Shown here: positions 1 through 8,376 of the stretch, one piece after another
How positions within the stretch are numbered: the stretch's first letter is position 1
How the letters are laid out: each line of letters starts with the position of its first letter
DNA from: an uncultured Flavobacteriaceae bacterium
GTDB lineage: Bacteria; Bacteroidota; Bacteroidia; Flavobacteriales; Flavobacteriaceae
Length of the DNA: 64,000 nt
Assembly: GCA_947500585.1 (NCBI GenBank)
Contig: CANMSN010000001.1
Location: 434,001-498,000, forward strand
Direction: 5' to 3'
Position numbers and translations under genes: made by a program
Notes under the pieces: model-generated
Seen by the model: only the letters and a program-made list of their open reading frames with translations
Told to the model about the DNA's origin: nothing
Databases searched by the model: none

Positions 1-152
1 ATTTTCAACATTGCAGAGTCGCAATTGTTAGTAGAATCTATATCAAAAGTATAAGATTTGTTGTTTTCGCTTATTTGTTTTAGAACTCTTATATAAACAT
101 CTATAAAAATAGGATGGTCTTCTACTATTAAAACTTTAATTCTTTGTTTCAT
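1..152 (-). CDS. Response regulator, N-terminal part (partial)
   Basis: Only the first 50 codons lie in the window; the gene runs off the left edge. The ATG at 152 opens a typical receiver-domain first strand ending in VEDHP, as in NarL/FixJ-type response regulators. This carries the acidic pair that coordinates Mg2+ in phospho-receivers. The phospho-acceptor and any DNA-binding domain are outside the window. It is followed upstream by a LytTR-type regulator on the same strand, but 237 bases separate them. The output domain and target genes cannot be known from here. Confidence 0.7.
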   Translation of the reverse strand, partial: MKQRIKVLIVEDHPIFIDVYIRVLKQISENNKSYTFDIDSTNNCDSAMLK

Positions 153-389
153 AAAAAGTAAATTTAAAATTCTTACAACTATCTAAATACTCAAATTACT
201 TAGTGAGAGAAGCCTAAATAAATTTTTATTCATAATTAGTAATTGCTTTTGAAGCAATACAAACTATCATGCTAAAACATAATTATTTTCCTAATCTATG
301 AAACATTATTGCTTGAGTCTATTTTTAGATATATTCTTTAGGGAAAGCACTATTAATACTAGTGAAATGGTATCTTTCAAAAGAAAGAC

Positions 390-1115
390 CTAATTCAAAA
401 GAATTTTAGAAGTAGGAGTTAGAGAATTTATCATAAGATCAACGTTATCTCTATAAGTCTTTGTAAAAGGCACATTATGTTTATGCCTCTTTAGAGTAAA
501 TCTAGAATTACCATAATTAACCCTAGATACATAATCAGAATTAATAATATAGCTTTTATGAACCCTCAAAAAAGTTTTTGGTAAAATTGATTCGTATGTT
601 TTTAAAGTCTTAAATGAATTTACAACACTACCATCATTCATGTGGAAATCAGTAGTATTATTGTCTGCCCTTAAAAATAAAATTTCATCGACATTTAAAT
701 ATTGATAATCTTTATAAGATTTTAAACAAATTGTTTTTTTTGCTTTAATCGGATGTTTTTTTTTAAACCTTAATGCCATTTTTCTTATTTCTAAATCTGT
801 AATGGGATTTAACAAATAATCAAAAAAGCCTGTTTTAATAGCTTCATAAGCTTTTTCTTTTGATGAAGATATAGCAATAAATTCTGTGTCACTTTTTAAA
901 TATTGATTTAATTCATGAACAAAATTAAAAGGATTACCCCTAACCAAGTCTATGTTTACAAAAATTAAATTTGGCATCTCTTTAAGAATAGAGTTCATAG
1001 ATTCATTATAATCGCTAGCATTTCCAATACAATGAAACCCTGATAACTCTGCTAAAACTCTTTTGATTTTAGTAATCATAACTAATTCCGATTCTATAAT
1101 ATAATATCTATTCAA
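390..1115 (-). CDS. LytTR-family DNA-binding regulator with degenerate receiver
   Basis: Two-domain regulator of 241 residues. Residues 1-120 have the length and pattern of a CheY-like receiver. Residues about 130-235 are a LytTR DNA-binding domain (contains FLRADNN and the FLRVHKSYIIN block). The receiver looks non-phosphorylatable: the usual acidic pair after strand 1 is replaced (YYIIESE), and the phospho-acceptor position after strand 3 is Asn54 (IFVNIDL) instead of Asp. The start is TTG at 1115. The first ATG (1079) would delete strand 1 of the receiver, so TTG is preferred. It probably acts independently of a histidine kinase. No adjacent kinase is seen, and the target genes are unknown. 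Confidence 0.8.
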   Translation of the reverse strand: MNRYYIIESELVMITKIKRVLAELSGFHCIGNASDYNESMNSILKEMPNLIFVNIDLVRGNPFNFVHELNQYLKSDTEFIAISSSKEKAYEAIKTGFFDYLLNPITDLEIRKMALRFKKKHPIKAKKTICLKSYKDYQYLNVDEILFLRADNNTTDFHMNDGSVVNSFKTLKTYESILPKTFLRVHKSYIINSDYVSRVNYGNSRFTLKRHKHNVPFTKTYRDNVDLMINSLTPTSKILLN

Positions 1116-1446
1116 AATGGACTAAATTTAAAAAATCTAATTTATATATAAATTACTATAATAACGTAAGGATTTACCATTAATTTAGTAAGGTTATTTC
1201 TTGAAAAATAAATATAAGATTATTTAAAAAAAAATAGTTTCTGACAATATTATATAACTCCTTTTTATTTTTTTGAAAAGGAACCAAAAGGCAATATTTA
1301 TTGTGGAAATTAAGTTTAGAAAATTCCATTTATAAAAAAAAATCAAATTGTTCCAAAAAGCTCTTTAAAGCTCATGGCAATTCAATAAAGAAAGGACTTA
1401 CCCAGTCGTACCCTTATAGTTTATTACTTTGCATCATATAAAACAA
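1116..1446. other. Intergenic, no gene seen
   Basis: AT-rich spacer between the LytTR regulator and the tRNA terminator. I see no reading frame with recognisable protein content and no clear RNA structure. It presumably contains the promoter of the leftward LytTR gene. Confidence 0.4.
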
Positions 1447-1480
1447 AAAACACTGACAATCATATAATTAACAGTGTTTT
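1447..1480 (-). terminator. Intrinsic terminator of tRNA-Pro
   Basis: Inverted repeat AAAACACTG (1447-1455) / CAGTGTTTT (1472-1480). On the minus strand it is followed by a T-rich run. It lies 25 bases past the 3' end of the leftward tRNA. Confidence 0.7.
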
Positions 1481-1504
1481 GATTTGTTTTGAAACTAGGT
1501 TCGT

Positions 1505-1578
1505 CGGGATGACAGGATTTGAACCTGCGACCACACGGCCCCCAGCCGTGTACGCTAACCGGACTGCGCCACATCCCG
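1505..1578 (-). tRNA. tRNA-Pro (anticodon GGG)
   Basis: A 74-base cloverleaf reads on the minus strand starting CGGGATGTGGCGCAG, the classic bacterial proline tRNA 5' end. The acceptor stem pairs CGGGATG with the 3' CATCCCG. The anticodon stem CACGG/CCGTG encloses the loop CTGGGGG, giving anticodon GGG. The T arm contains GGTTCAAATCC. The CCA end is not encoded, as is common in this phylum. Confidence 0.93.
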
Positions 1579-1631
1579 TTTTAAAAAACAGTTTTCAAAG
1601 AAAATACATTTTATAAAAATTACAAAATAAA

Positions 1632-1663
1632 AAAAGAGTCAAAGTTATAACTCTGACTCTTTT
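1632..1663 (-). terminator. Intrinsic terminator of trxB
   Basis: Perfect 10-bp inverted repeat AAAAGAGTCA (1632-1641) / TGACTCTTTT (1654-1663), 20 bases after the trxB stop codon. On the minus strand it ends in a T run. Confidence 0.75.
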
Positions 1664-1683
1664 CAAAATTGTAGTTACTTATA

Positions 1684-2664
1684 TTAATTGTAAGTTGGAG
1701 TAGAAACCTCAAAAGTTGAGTCCTTAGCAGCTAAATAACGTTCTGCATCTAAGGCTGCCATACAACCTGTTCCTGCTGCTGTTACTGCTTGTCTATAAAC
1801 ATGGTCTGCTGCATCGCCAGAAACAAATACACCTTCAATATTTGTTTTTGATGTACCTGGTTCATTTATAATATATCCTGTTTCATCTAAATCTAAAAAG
1901 CCTTTGAAAATATCCGTATTTGGTTTATGACCTATCGCTACAAAGAAACCTGTTGCTGCTATTTCATGCTTCTCATTAGTTTGGTTATTAAAAACTCGAA
2001 CTCCAGTTACCACTTGACCATCACCTAAAACCTCATCGGTTTCAGTATTGAATAAAATTTCAATGTTTTCAGTATTCTTAACTCTAGCTGCCATAATTTT
2101 TGAGGCTCTAAACTCATCACGTCTTACCAACATGGTCACTTTTTTACAAAGCTTAGATAAATAATGAGCTTCCTCACATGCCGAATCTCCAGCGCCAACA
2201 ATAACAACTTCTTGATTTCTGTAAAAGAAACCATCACATACAGCACATGCCGAAACACCTCCACCTAGTTTCAAATATTTTTGTTCAGAATCTAACCCTA
2301 AATATTTAGCTGATGCTCCTGTTGAAATAATAATGGTATCTGCATGAATTTCCTTAGTTTCATTTACCCATACTTTGTGAACTTCTCCTGAGAAATCAAC
2401 TTTAGTAATCCAACCGTCACGCACATCTGTTTCAAAACGTTGTGCTTGTGCTTGTAATTGCATCATCATTTCTGGCCCCGTTACGCCATCTGGATATCCT
2501 GGAAAATTTTCTACTTCGTTAGTAGTTGTTAATTGCCCTCCTGGTTGAGTTCCTTGATAAAGAACGGGTTTCATATTGGCTCTTGCAGCATATATTGCAG
2601 CTGTATATCCTGCTGGTCCTGAACCTATAATTAGGCATTTTATTTTTTCTATTGTATCAGACAT
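1684..2664 (-). CDS. trxB: Thioredoxin reductase
   Basis: NADPH-dependent FAD flavoenzyme that reduces thioredoxin in the cytoplasm. The 326-residue length is normal for the low-molecular-weight bacterial class. The FAD-binding GSGPAG motif is at 14-19. The redox-active CAVC pair is C140/C143 in the CAVCDG motif, and the NADPH-binding GAGDSA motif is at 157-162. It is transcribed alone, with its own terminator just downstream. It is a housekeeping gene marking the chromosomal backbone left of the PUL. Confidence 0.95.
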   Translation of the reverse strand: MSDTIEKIKCLIIGSGPAGYTAAIYAARANMKPVLYQGTQPGGQLTTTNEVENFPGYPDGVTGPEMMMQLQAQAQRFETDVRDGWITKVDFSGEVHKVWVNETKEIHADTIIISTGASAKYLGLDSEQKYLKLGGGVSACAVCDGFFYRNQEVVIVGAGDSACEEAHYLSKLCKKVTMLVRRDEFRASKIMAARVKNTENIEILFNTETDEVLGDGQVVTGVRVFNNQTNEKHEIAATGFFVAIGHKPNTDIFKGFLDLDETGYIINEPGTSKTNIEGVFVSGDAADHVYRQAVTAAGTGCMAALDAERYLAAKDSTFEVSTPTYN

Positions 2665-2753
2665 AATCTTATAAAAATTTAGTATGGCAAAAGTAGAATT
2701 TTGACATAATACTTATTGCAAAATTATTAAAAATATTATTACTTTATAACTAG

Positions 2754-2775
2754 CACCTATTTAGGTGATTTTTTT
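2754..2775 (+). terminator. Possible hairpin with T run
   Basis: CACCT (2754-2758) pairs with AGGTG (2763-2767) across a 4-base loop, followed by a T run on the plus strand. No plus-strand gene ends here, so its role is unclear. Confidence 0.25.
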
Positions 2776-2794
2776 GTTTTATTTTCTTTTTAAA

Positions 2795-2905
2795 CTATTT
2801 TTTCATTATTGTTTCATCTATTATTTCTTCTTTATCATCATTAGCATTAGCATTAGAACATGGTAATGATAAAGCTACAAATAATAAAATGTGCATCCTT
2901 TTCAT
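2795..2905 (-). CDS. Possible small lipoprotein (36 aa)
   Basis: A short ORF from ATG 2905 to TAG 2795 begins with basic residues (MKRMH). A hydrophobic stretch follows and ends in a lipobox-like LSLPC with Cys16. The remaining 20 residues are polar and acidic, rich in Asn, Asp and Glu. This is the layout of the tiny lipoproteins common in flavobacteria. There is no homology I recognise. It could instead be a truncated signal peptide from a lost gene, since the adjoining 3.2-3.9 kb region holds a decayed sulfatase. Confidence 0.35.
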   Translation of the reverse strand: MKRMHILLFVALSLPCSNANANDDKEEIIDETIMKK

Positions 2906-3189
2906 TTTTTTTATTATATACTTTAGTATTATTCTTTTTAAAGTACAGTGCAAAAATAGCTCCCGTGATTTGATTATAGTTGCTCTAATTCACTAAAACT
3001 TTGTCGTGAATTGTTATTTAAATTAATAGTAGCTAGTAGCTATATAACACAAAACTGTATCGCAATCTCTTATAATTAAATAGTTCACTGTATTTAATTA
3101 TTTCTTTTTTTGTAAACAAAAAGAAGGTTCAAACAAATCAAGTTTGAAATAAATCTATTGTAAAAAAGCAAAAAACACCATAATTTGTA

Positions 3190-3879
3190 ATCATATTAAT
3201 TTTGGCAAGAAACTCCATTGATTTCTTAATGATCATACTAAAATCAGGATTTTAGAAGTTGTAACTACACTATCCTTAATTTTTCTATATGGTATTATTT
3301 CACATTTACCAACAAATTCATTGTCCTATTATATAGATATAAGGTGACATATTAAGAGAAGCAAAAATCCCATAAAAAGTATCAAAGTCTCTCTCTAGAA
3401 CCATTTCTAATAATGCCATTCCAATCTACGTTCGGTTCTTTGGGGTTTCTCCCTTTCGGAATTAAGCCATTAAAAGGTAAATCCATTCCAAGGTGCTACT
3501 TCCCAATACAAGCTGTATTGTAAAAAACTAGCAACCGTTAATCGGTTTTCTTCAGTTAAAGGAGAGTTATACCCCATAAAACTCCTTTTTGTAAATTTGT
3601 AGCCAATTATATTTTCCAGTAATAATACTACATCTACTAGGAGTGCATACAGAAAAACTGGTATGAGTATCTGTAAAAACAATACCTTGTAATGCTAATC
3701 TATCCACTTGAGGCGTTGTAATTTTACTATCAGGGTTTAAATATTTAACATCTCCGTCCAAGATCATCAGTAAGAATAAAGATAAGGTTTGACTTTCCTT
3801 TATCTTCTTGAGAAAATAAAGGAAAATTAGCTGATGCAAAAAAATAATAAATATGAATATTTTTTAATGTTGTTTTCAT
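3190..3879 (-). pseudogene. Decayed S1 sulfatase
   Basis: Fragments in several frames read together as the N-terminal part of an arylsulfatase-type protein. They start with a signal-like peptide from ATG 3879, then TDDLG. A two-base loss frameshifts into GDVKYLNPDSKITTP and the formylglycine motif CTPSR. Then come GKYNW, a second frame with GYNSPLTEENRLTVASFL, and a third with HLGMDLPFNGLIPKG, then fragments resembling GIFASLNMSPYIYI. Several frameshifts and stops, plus loss of the C-terminal half, make it non-functional. It lies directly downstream of the acetylesterase gene, so it was probably once the last gene of that operon. Its closest intact relative here is the sulfatase at 34860-36401. 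Confidence 0.8.
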
Positions 3880-3886
3880 AAAAAAA

Positions 3887-5449
3887 TTAAGGTTGAAATG
3901 AATCTGTTCTAAATGGGTATGCGGGCAAATCTAGTGCATTAACTAAATTTACATTTGGTTTACCTATAAAAGCATAACGAATGTATTTTGGCTTTAATAA
4001 TTCTTTAGAATACAGTACTACAGTTTTTCCTTTGATTTTTGCATCTGCAGGAAACCATTTTCTAGAATCATCTGCTAACCAAAACCCTGTTGGTGGGTTT
4101 CCATCTATTGTTTTAAGTCCTTTAGCATGGCCAAAATTAACCACTAAAGTATTTCCTTTGATTTTTACTTTTTTTAATTTAGGACCAGAGGATTCTATAT
4201 CAGATTTTAAAACATCGTCCATTGTCAGTAATGCTAAACGCTTACCAATAGGTAATTTATCTTTAGGATGTAAATCTTTCACATGCCCTAAATCAATAGT
4301 ATTTACGACAGACGTATTAGGTAACTCAAGGGCTTTTAACTGAGACTCTCGCATCCAAGCCCATGAGTGAGCTGCTGGACTTTCTGGATTCATATCTGTT
4401 CCGGAATCTAAAACCCCACCGTAACCAGGAAGCATCACCACCATAAAATGCATATCGTTTTTATTCCAAGCTTTGCGATAACGTTTTATCCACTGCTTAA
4501 GTACATGTCTATATTTTAATATTCCTGAATTTCTAGAAAACCAAGGTTCTTTTAGCATCCCATACATTGATTGTGTGTTTCGTTCTCCTTGATACCACAC
4601 CAAGCCTCTACAAGCAAACGGAACTAATGGATGCATCATTGCATTATAAAGCATGTTTGATTGTCTTCTTAAAAAAATATCATCCTGTCTTGGCCACGGT
4701 TTCGGGCCTTCTAAAATAGCTTGTATTCTATTTTGGGTTTCCGTATCAGCATCAAACTCTTCCATCATCGTTTTAAAATGAGGTACTGTTTCGGTCATAT
4801 CTCTTGGCATCCAAGCCTCTATTGACGAACTTCCCCATGCCGTTAAAATTATTCCAACAGGAACATTGGCAGATTTTTCTAAAAAATAAGCAAAAGAAAA
4901 GGCAACGGCACTATCTGGATGTTCATTAATCCATTCACCTTCACAAGTATCTTGAGGTTCAAATGCAACGGTTCTTTTCACTTTAAAACTTCTAATGTTC
5001 TTAGCCGATGGTACTAAACTTTTAATTTCTGGAACTCCATCCACACCAAATTGCATATTAGATTGCCCTGAACAAATCCAAACCTCGCCAACTAAAATAT
5101 CTGAAATCTGAATGATGTCTTTGTTAACCGAAGATGTGACAATCATGGTTCTTGGTTCAAAACTAGTTTTTAAGGCTGCTAAATCTAAACGCCATTTGCC
5201 ATTTGAATCTACTACGGTACTTTTTTCTGAATTTGCAAATTTCACAGTAATGGTTGCTCCTGCCTCTGCCTTTCCCCATACTGGAATGGGCATATCGCGC
5301 TGTAAAACCATATGGTCTTTAAAGAGAGATGCTAACTGAATTTTTGTTTGCTTTTTATCATCTGCTTTTTTAAGTGAAAAAGACACATTAAAACTTAATA
5401 AACACACAATTAGAACCGATGTTAATACTGAATAACTATATTTTCTCAT
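3887..5449 (-). CDS. Sialate O-acetylesterase-type SGNH carbohydrate esterase
   Basis: Secreted 520-residue protein with a signal peptide (1-25). An N-terminal beta domain begins LASLFKDHMVLQRD, a hallmark of the SASA/DUF303 family. The SGNH-type nucleophile block is CSGQSNM at 126-132, with Ser130 as the likely nucleophile, and a late DLHPKDK segment is the probable Asp-His block. Family members remove O-acetyl groups from sugars. In this PUL the likely role is deacetylating the target glycan so fucosidases and sulfatases can act. It is last in the leftward operon before a decayed sulfatase, and 184 bases with two palindromes separate it from the upstream gene. Confidence 0.85.
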   Translation of the reverse strand: MRKYSYSVLTSVLIVCLLSFNVSFSLKKADDKKQTKIQLASLFKDHMVLQRDMPIPVWGKAEAGATITVKFANSEKSTVVDSNGKWRLDLAALKTSFEPRTMIVTSSVNKDIIQISDILVGEVWICSGQSNMQFGVDGVPEIKSLVPSAKNIRSFKVKRTVAFEPQDTCEGEWINEHPDSAVAFSFAYFLEKSANVPVGIILTAWGSSSIEAWMPRDMTETVPHFKTMMEEFDADTETQNRIQAILEGPKPWPRQDDIFLRRQSNMLYNAMMHPLVPFACRGLVWYQGERNTQSMYGMLKEPWFSRNSGILKYRHVLKQWIKRYRKAWNKNDMHFMVVMLPGYGGVLDSGTDMNPESPAAHSWAWMRESQLKALELPNTSVVNTIDLGHVKDLHPKDKLPIGKRLALLTMDDVLKSDIESSGPKLKKVKIKGNTLVVNFGHAKGLKTIDGNPPTGFWLADDSRKWFPADAKIKGKTVVLYSKELLKPKYIRYAFIGKPNVNLVNALDLPAYPFRTDSFQP

Positions 5450-5540
5450 CTTATTTACTTTTGTGAGTTCTCTATCTAAAGAATTACTATTTACCTGAGT
5501 TCAATTATTAAATACATGATTTTAAAATGATTACTATTAT

Positions 5541-5620
5541 CCTACAAGGTTTTAAATACCCTGTAGGTATTTTGATATCAGTACTTTATACCTACAAGGT
5601 CAAAAAGAGACCTTGCAGGA
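5541..5620. repeat. Pair of palindromic repeats
   Basis: Two related palindromes lie in tandem between the GH29-like gene and the acetylesterase gene. The first pairs CCTACAAGGT (5541-5550) with ACCCTGTAGG (about 5558-5567). The second pairs CCTACAAGGTC (5591-5601) with GACCTTGCAGG (5609-5619). Such short palindromes recur in flavobacterial genomes. Here they could attenuate or stabilise the operon transcript. Confidence 0.65.
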
Positions 5621-5633
5621 TTTATAATTACTT

Positions 5634-7190
5634 TTATTTACCTCGAATTGCCTTATGTACTTCTTCCATTACAGCCATACATTCAGGATTAAAAATGGGG
5701 TGTTCATCTGTAACATCAGCAGTCATCATTAAGTTAATCGTTACAGGAATTTCTTTTTCTGCCATTTTCTGGAAAAAATCTACATATTCTTTTGTGGATC
5801 GGATTGGACCTCCACCGATTTCCCCATGCATCGGTTTCTTTGCAAACCAACCGCCTTCATCCATTAAACACCACCAAACTGGTGTCACATCTCCCAATTG
5901 CTTGCCAGTACCAATAACCATCATATTTGGTTGATATAGTTTAGCTCCTCCATCGGTTACTGATAATTCACTAAACGGACTAACTGATGGACCACGATTT
6001 GAACTGAAGCCTAAAATTGCTTTAGGATTACCTGCCTTTATTGCACGTGCCCATCCTTCCCACCATGGGTCAAGTGGATAATCATAGCTTAATGAACCGT
6101 CTATATAACCAAAACCTTTTAATTTATCACCATAGCGAAGACTGCACTCGCGCAAAATTGCTTCTATGTTTTCACTATAGCGATTCAAATCAGCATCATT
6201 TGCTCCTGCTGCTTTTCTAAACTCTTTTTCATAGCCATTGTATGCTGTATGTAAATAAAAAAGCGTTTTTATACCTCGTTTATCAAGTTCTGTAATGATT
6301 TCACCGAGAAGGTCTCGCTTGGAGGTTCGCCCTTTTATAATCTTGTCCAGAGCAGCATTGGGTGCAGGCCAGTAGAATCCTTTATGTGTTGCTGTAAAGG
6401 TAATCCAAGCAGCTCCTGTACGTTCAATAGCATCTGCAAAAACCTTTACATCAAACATGTCTACAGATTTTTGAAACCATTTTGCCCTCGGTTCATCTCC
6501 ATGATAAGGATGACTTAACGCAGACCAATGAATAAAAAGTCCATATTTACCTTCTTTCATCCATGACGCATCACCACGAATCTCTTTTGCTCTTGCAAGT
6601 TGGTCTTTTCGAGCTTTAGGAGTGCCAAATTCAATTGAAAATAAATGAAAAGCATCAGTAACATCAGCAATAAACTTATCTGCTTTTTTATTTGCTTTAC
6701 CATTTTTTGAAGTGATTGGAACCTGATTATCGGGTAAACACAACGTAATCTTATTTTCACCGGCTTTTAAATGCAAGGTTTCTGGAAACTCTTGTCTCCA
6801 ATGAAAGGGCCTCCATTCCCATGTTCTAGTAATTGATGGAACAACAATAACCGATTCGCCACAACTAACTTCAATATTTCGTATATCCTTCATACTGTAG
6901 ATGATACTGATTGCATAATCATCTTCTTTTGGGGCATTTACTGTCCATGTTACAGCATCATTTGGTGTATCAAAACCAGAAACCGCTAAATCGCCGTTCA
7001 CATTACCAGAAAAGGTTCCTCGTGTTGCTACTATAGTTGTAATATCATCAGGACGCAGTTTTACAACACGTGTTTGACGATTATTCGTCGGAGAATAATT
7101 ATTAGTCGTAATGTCTTGTGCTAAAGCCAATTGAGGTGTGATTAGTAACCATAGAATACTAAATAACAAACTAAAAACTATATTTTTCAT
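5634..7190 (-). CDS. GH29-like alpha-L-fucosidase with N-terminal beta-sandwich
   Basis: Secreted 518-residue protein. It has a signal peptide to about residue 24 (ALA-Q) and a carbohydrate-binding-like beta-sandwich at about 40-185. The TIM barrel starts at KYGLFIHWSA (215-224), which resembles the GH29 FGMFIHWG strand. THKGFYWPAPN corresponds to the family's KHHDGF segment. GYIDGS places Asp364 at the expected nucleophile strand. It is clearly divergent from the two canonical GH29 proteins elsewhere in the window, so the fucosidase activity is inferred. It sits in the leftward operon between the alpha/beta-hydrolase and the acetylesterase. Confidence 0.65.
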   Translation of the reverse strand: MKNIVFSLLFSILWLLITPQLALAQDITTNNYSPTNNRQTRVVKLRPDDITTIVATRGTFSGNVNGDLAVSGFDTPNDAVTWTVNAPKEDDYAISIIYSMKDIRNIEVSCGESVIVVPSITRTWEWRPFHWRQEFPETLHLKAGENKITLCLPDNQVPITSKNGKANKKADKFIADVTDAFHLFSIEFGTPKARKDQLARAKEIRGDASWMKEGKYGLFIHWSALSHPYHGDEPRAKWFQKSVDMFDVKVFADAIERTGAAWITFTATHKGFYWPAPNAALDKIIKGRTSKRDLLGEIITELDKRGIKTLFYLHTAYNGYEKEFRKAAGANDADLNRYSENIEAILRECSLRYGDKLKGFGYIDGSLSYDYPLDPWWEGWARAIKAGNPKAILGFSSNRGPSVSPFSELSVTDGGAKLYQPNMMVIGTGKQLGDVTPVWWCLMDEGGWFAKKPMHGEIGGGPIRSTKEYVDFFQKMAEKEIPVTINLMMTADVTDEHPIFNPECMAVMEEVHKAIRGK

Positions 7191-7200
7191 AAGTCACTTA

Positions 7201-8337
7201 TTATAAGTTAGACACGAAATAATCTATTGTTTTTTGAATAATCCATTCGCGAGTTGGTTCTATATCTTTTTCTACTTTTCTCCAGTTATGCCCTGCATTT
7301 TTGATGATTACTGTAGTGACAGGAGCTCCAATTCTTTTAGATTTTTCTTCCATATAATACGCATGCTTTACAGGAATTGTGGTATCGCTATCGCCTTGTA
7401 TCATTAATAAAGGCGGACTATCTTTTTTTAAGTAATTTATAGGACTCATTTCTCTGTACAGTGCCAGTTTATCTTCTTCTTTGGTATTTGGCATTAAAAT
7501 TCTAGGTCCGAATCTATCCCTAAAGTCTGCTCTATCATTATGGTTGAATAGACTTGTTTTCTCAAAATCGCAAGGACCATACCAAGATACGCCTCCAGCC
7601 ATTTTATAGCTGTATTTTGCTAGTGATGGGGCTCCTATTAAACTTTCAGGAGTGCTTAATAACAACATTTGAGAAATTTGACCACCAGCAGAATCTCCAA
7701 AAGTGAAAAATTTATTTGTATCTAAACCTAACGCTTCATTATGTTTAGATAAATAACGCATCGCATCTTTAGCATCTATAACACAATCTCGCATAGAGGT
7801 GGTTCCATTCTTTTTCCAAAGTCTATAACTTACTGGAACCACACAAAAACCTTTTTCTAAAAGTGCCATGTGTACCGTTTTAAAAGACGCATTTGCAGCA
7901 CCATGTCTGCTACCAGCTCCCCAACCACCTCCATGTGTATAAATAACAACTGGCAATTTTTGTCCTGCTTTTCTGTTTTTTGGATAGTAAATATCTAAAT
8001 AGAGATTTTCTTCTTTAGTTTCTTTATATAACACATTTAGTTTTCGTTCACCTTCATTGTCCAAATAAGGGATTTCAAATTCGCTAAACTCTTCTACACT
8101 AATTACATTATCATTATTAGTATCTAAATATTTATAACGTTTCCAAGTTCTCTCGTTTTCGTTTTCAGTAAATGTGTTATCCTTATTTTTATCTAATTTT
8201 TTCCAAGTATTAGTAATATATATTCCACGATAAACTCCTTTTGACTGGTCATCGGTTTGTGAAAAACCTTTAAAAAAGGAGAATATTACAAGTAAAACTA
8301 AAAGTGAAGCCTGCTTTTTCTGTTGGAATTTTATCAT
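7201..8337 (-). CDS. Secreted alpha/beta-hydrolase (BD-FAE type) with EF-hands
   Basis: A 378-residue secreted esterase-like protein. After the signal peptide, two EF-hand loops lie at about 49-60 (DKNKDNTFTENE) and 72-83 (DTNNDNVISVEE), suggesting calcium binding. The hydrolase domain has the oxyanion-hole motif HGGGW (135-139), the nucleophile elbow GDSAGG (Ser216), an acid in QGDSDTT (Asp316 or Asp318) and the catalytic His350 (AGHNW). This class deacylates carbohydrates. A second acyl esterase beside the SGNH enzyme supports an acylated substrate. It is 10 bases from the downstream GH29-like gene, so they are cotranscribed. Confidence 0.8.
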   Translation of the reverse strand: MIKFQQKKQASLLVLLVIFSFFKGFSQTDDQSKGVYRGIYITNTWKKLDKNKDNTFTENENERTWKRYKYLDTNNDNVISVEEFSEFEIPYLDNEGERKLNVLYKETKEENLYLDIYYPKNRKAGQKLPVVIYTHGGGWGAGSRHGAANASFKTVHMALLEKGFCVVPVSYRLWKKNGTTSMRDCVIDAKDAMRYLSKHNEALGLDTNKFFTFGDSAGGQISQMLLLSTPESLIGAPSLAKYSYKMAGGVSWYGPCDFEKTSLFNHNDRADFRDRFGPRILMPNTKEEDKLALYREMSPINYLKKDSPPLLMIQGDSDTTIPVKHAYYMEEKSKRIGAPVTTVIIKNAGHNWRKVEKDIEPTREWIIQKTIDYFVSNL

Positions 8338-8376
8338 AATTAAAACGTCATTTATTTTAGTGGTGATATTGAATCA

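Noticed and set aside
2980-2999. Seventh regulatory element (TTGCTCTAATT)
   Set aside because: Only the GAGCAA half matches; the TTGGTTGAA and AGAAA blocks are absent.
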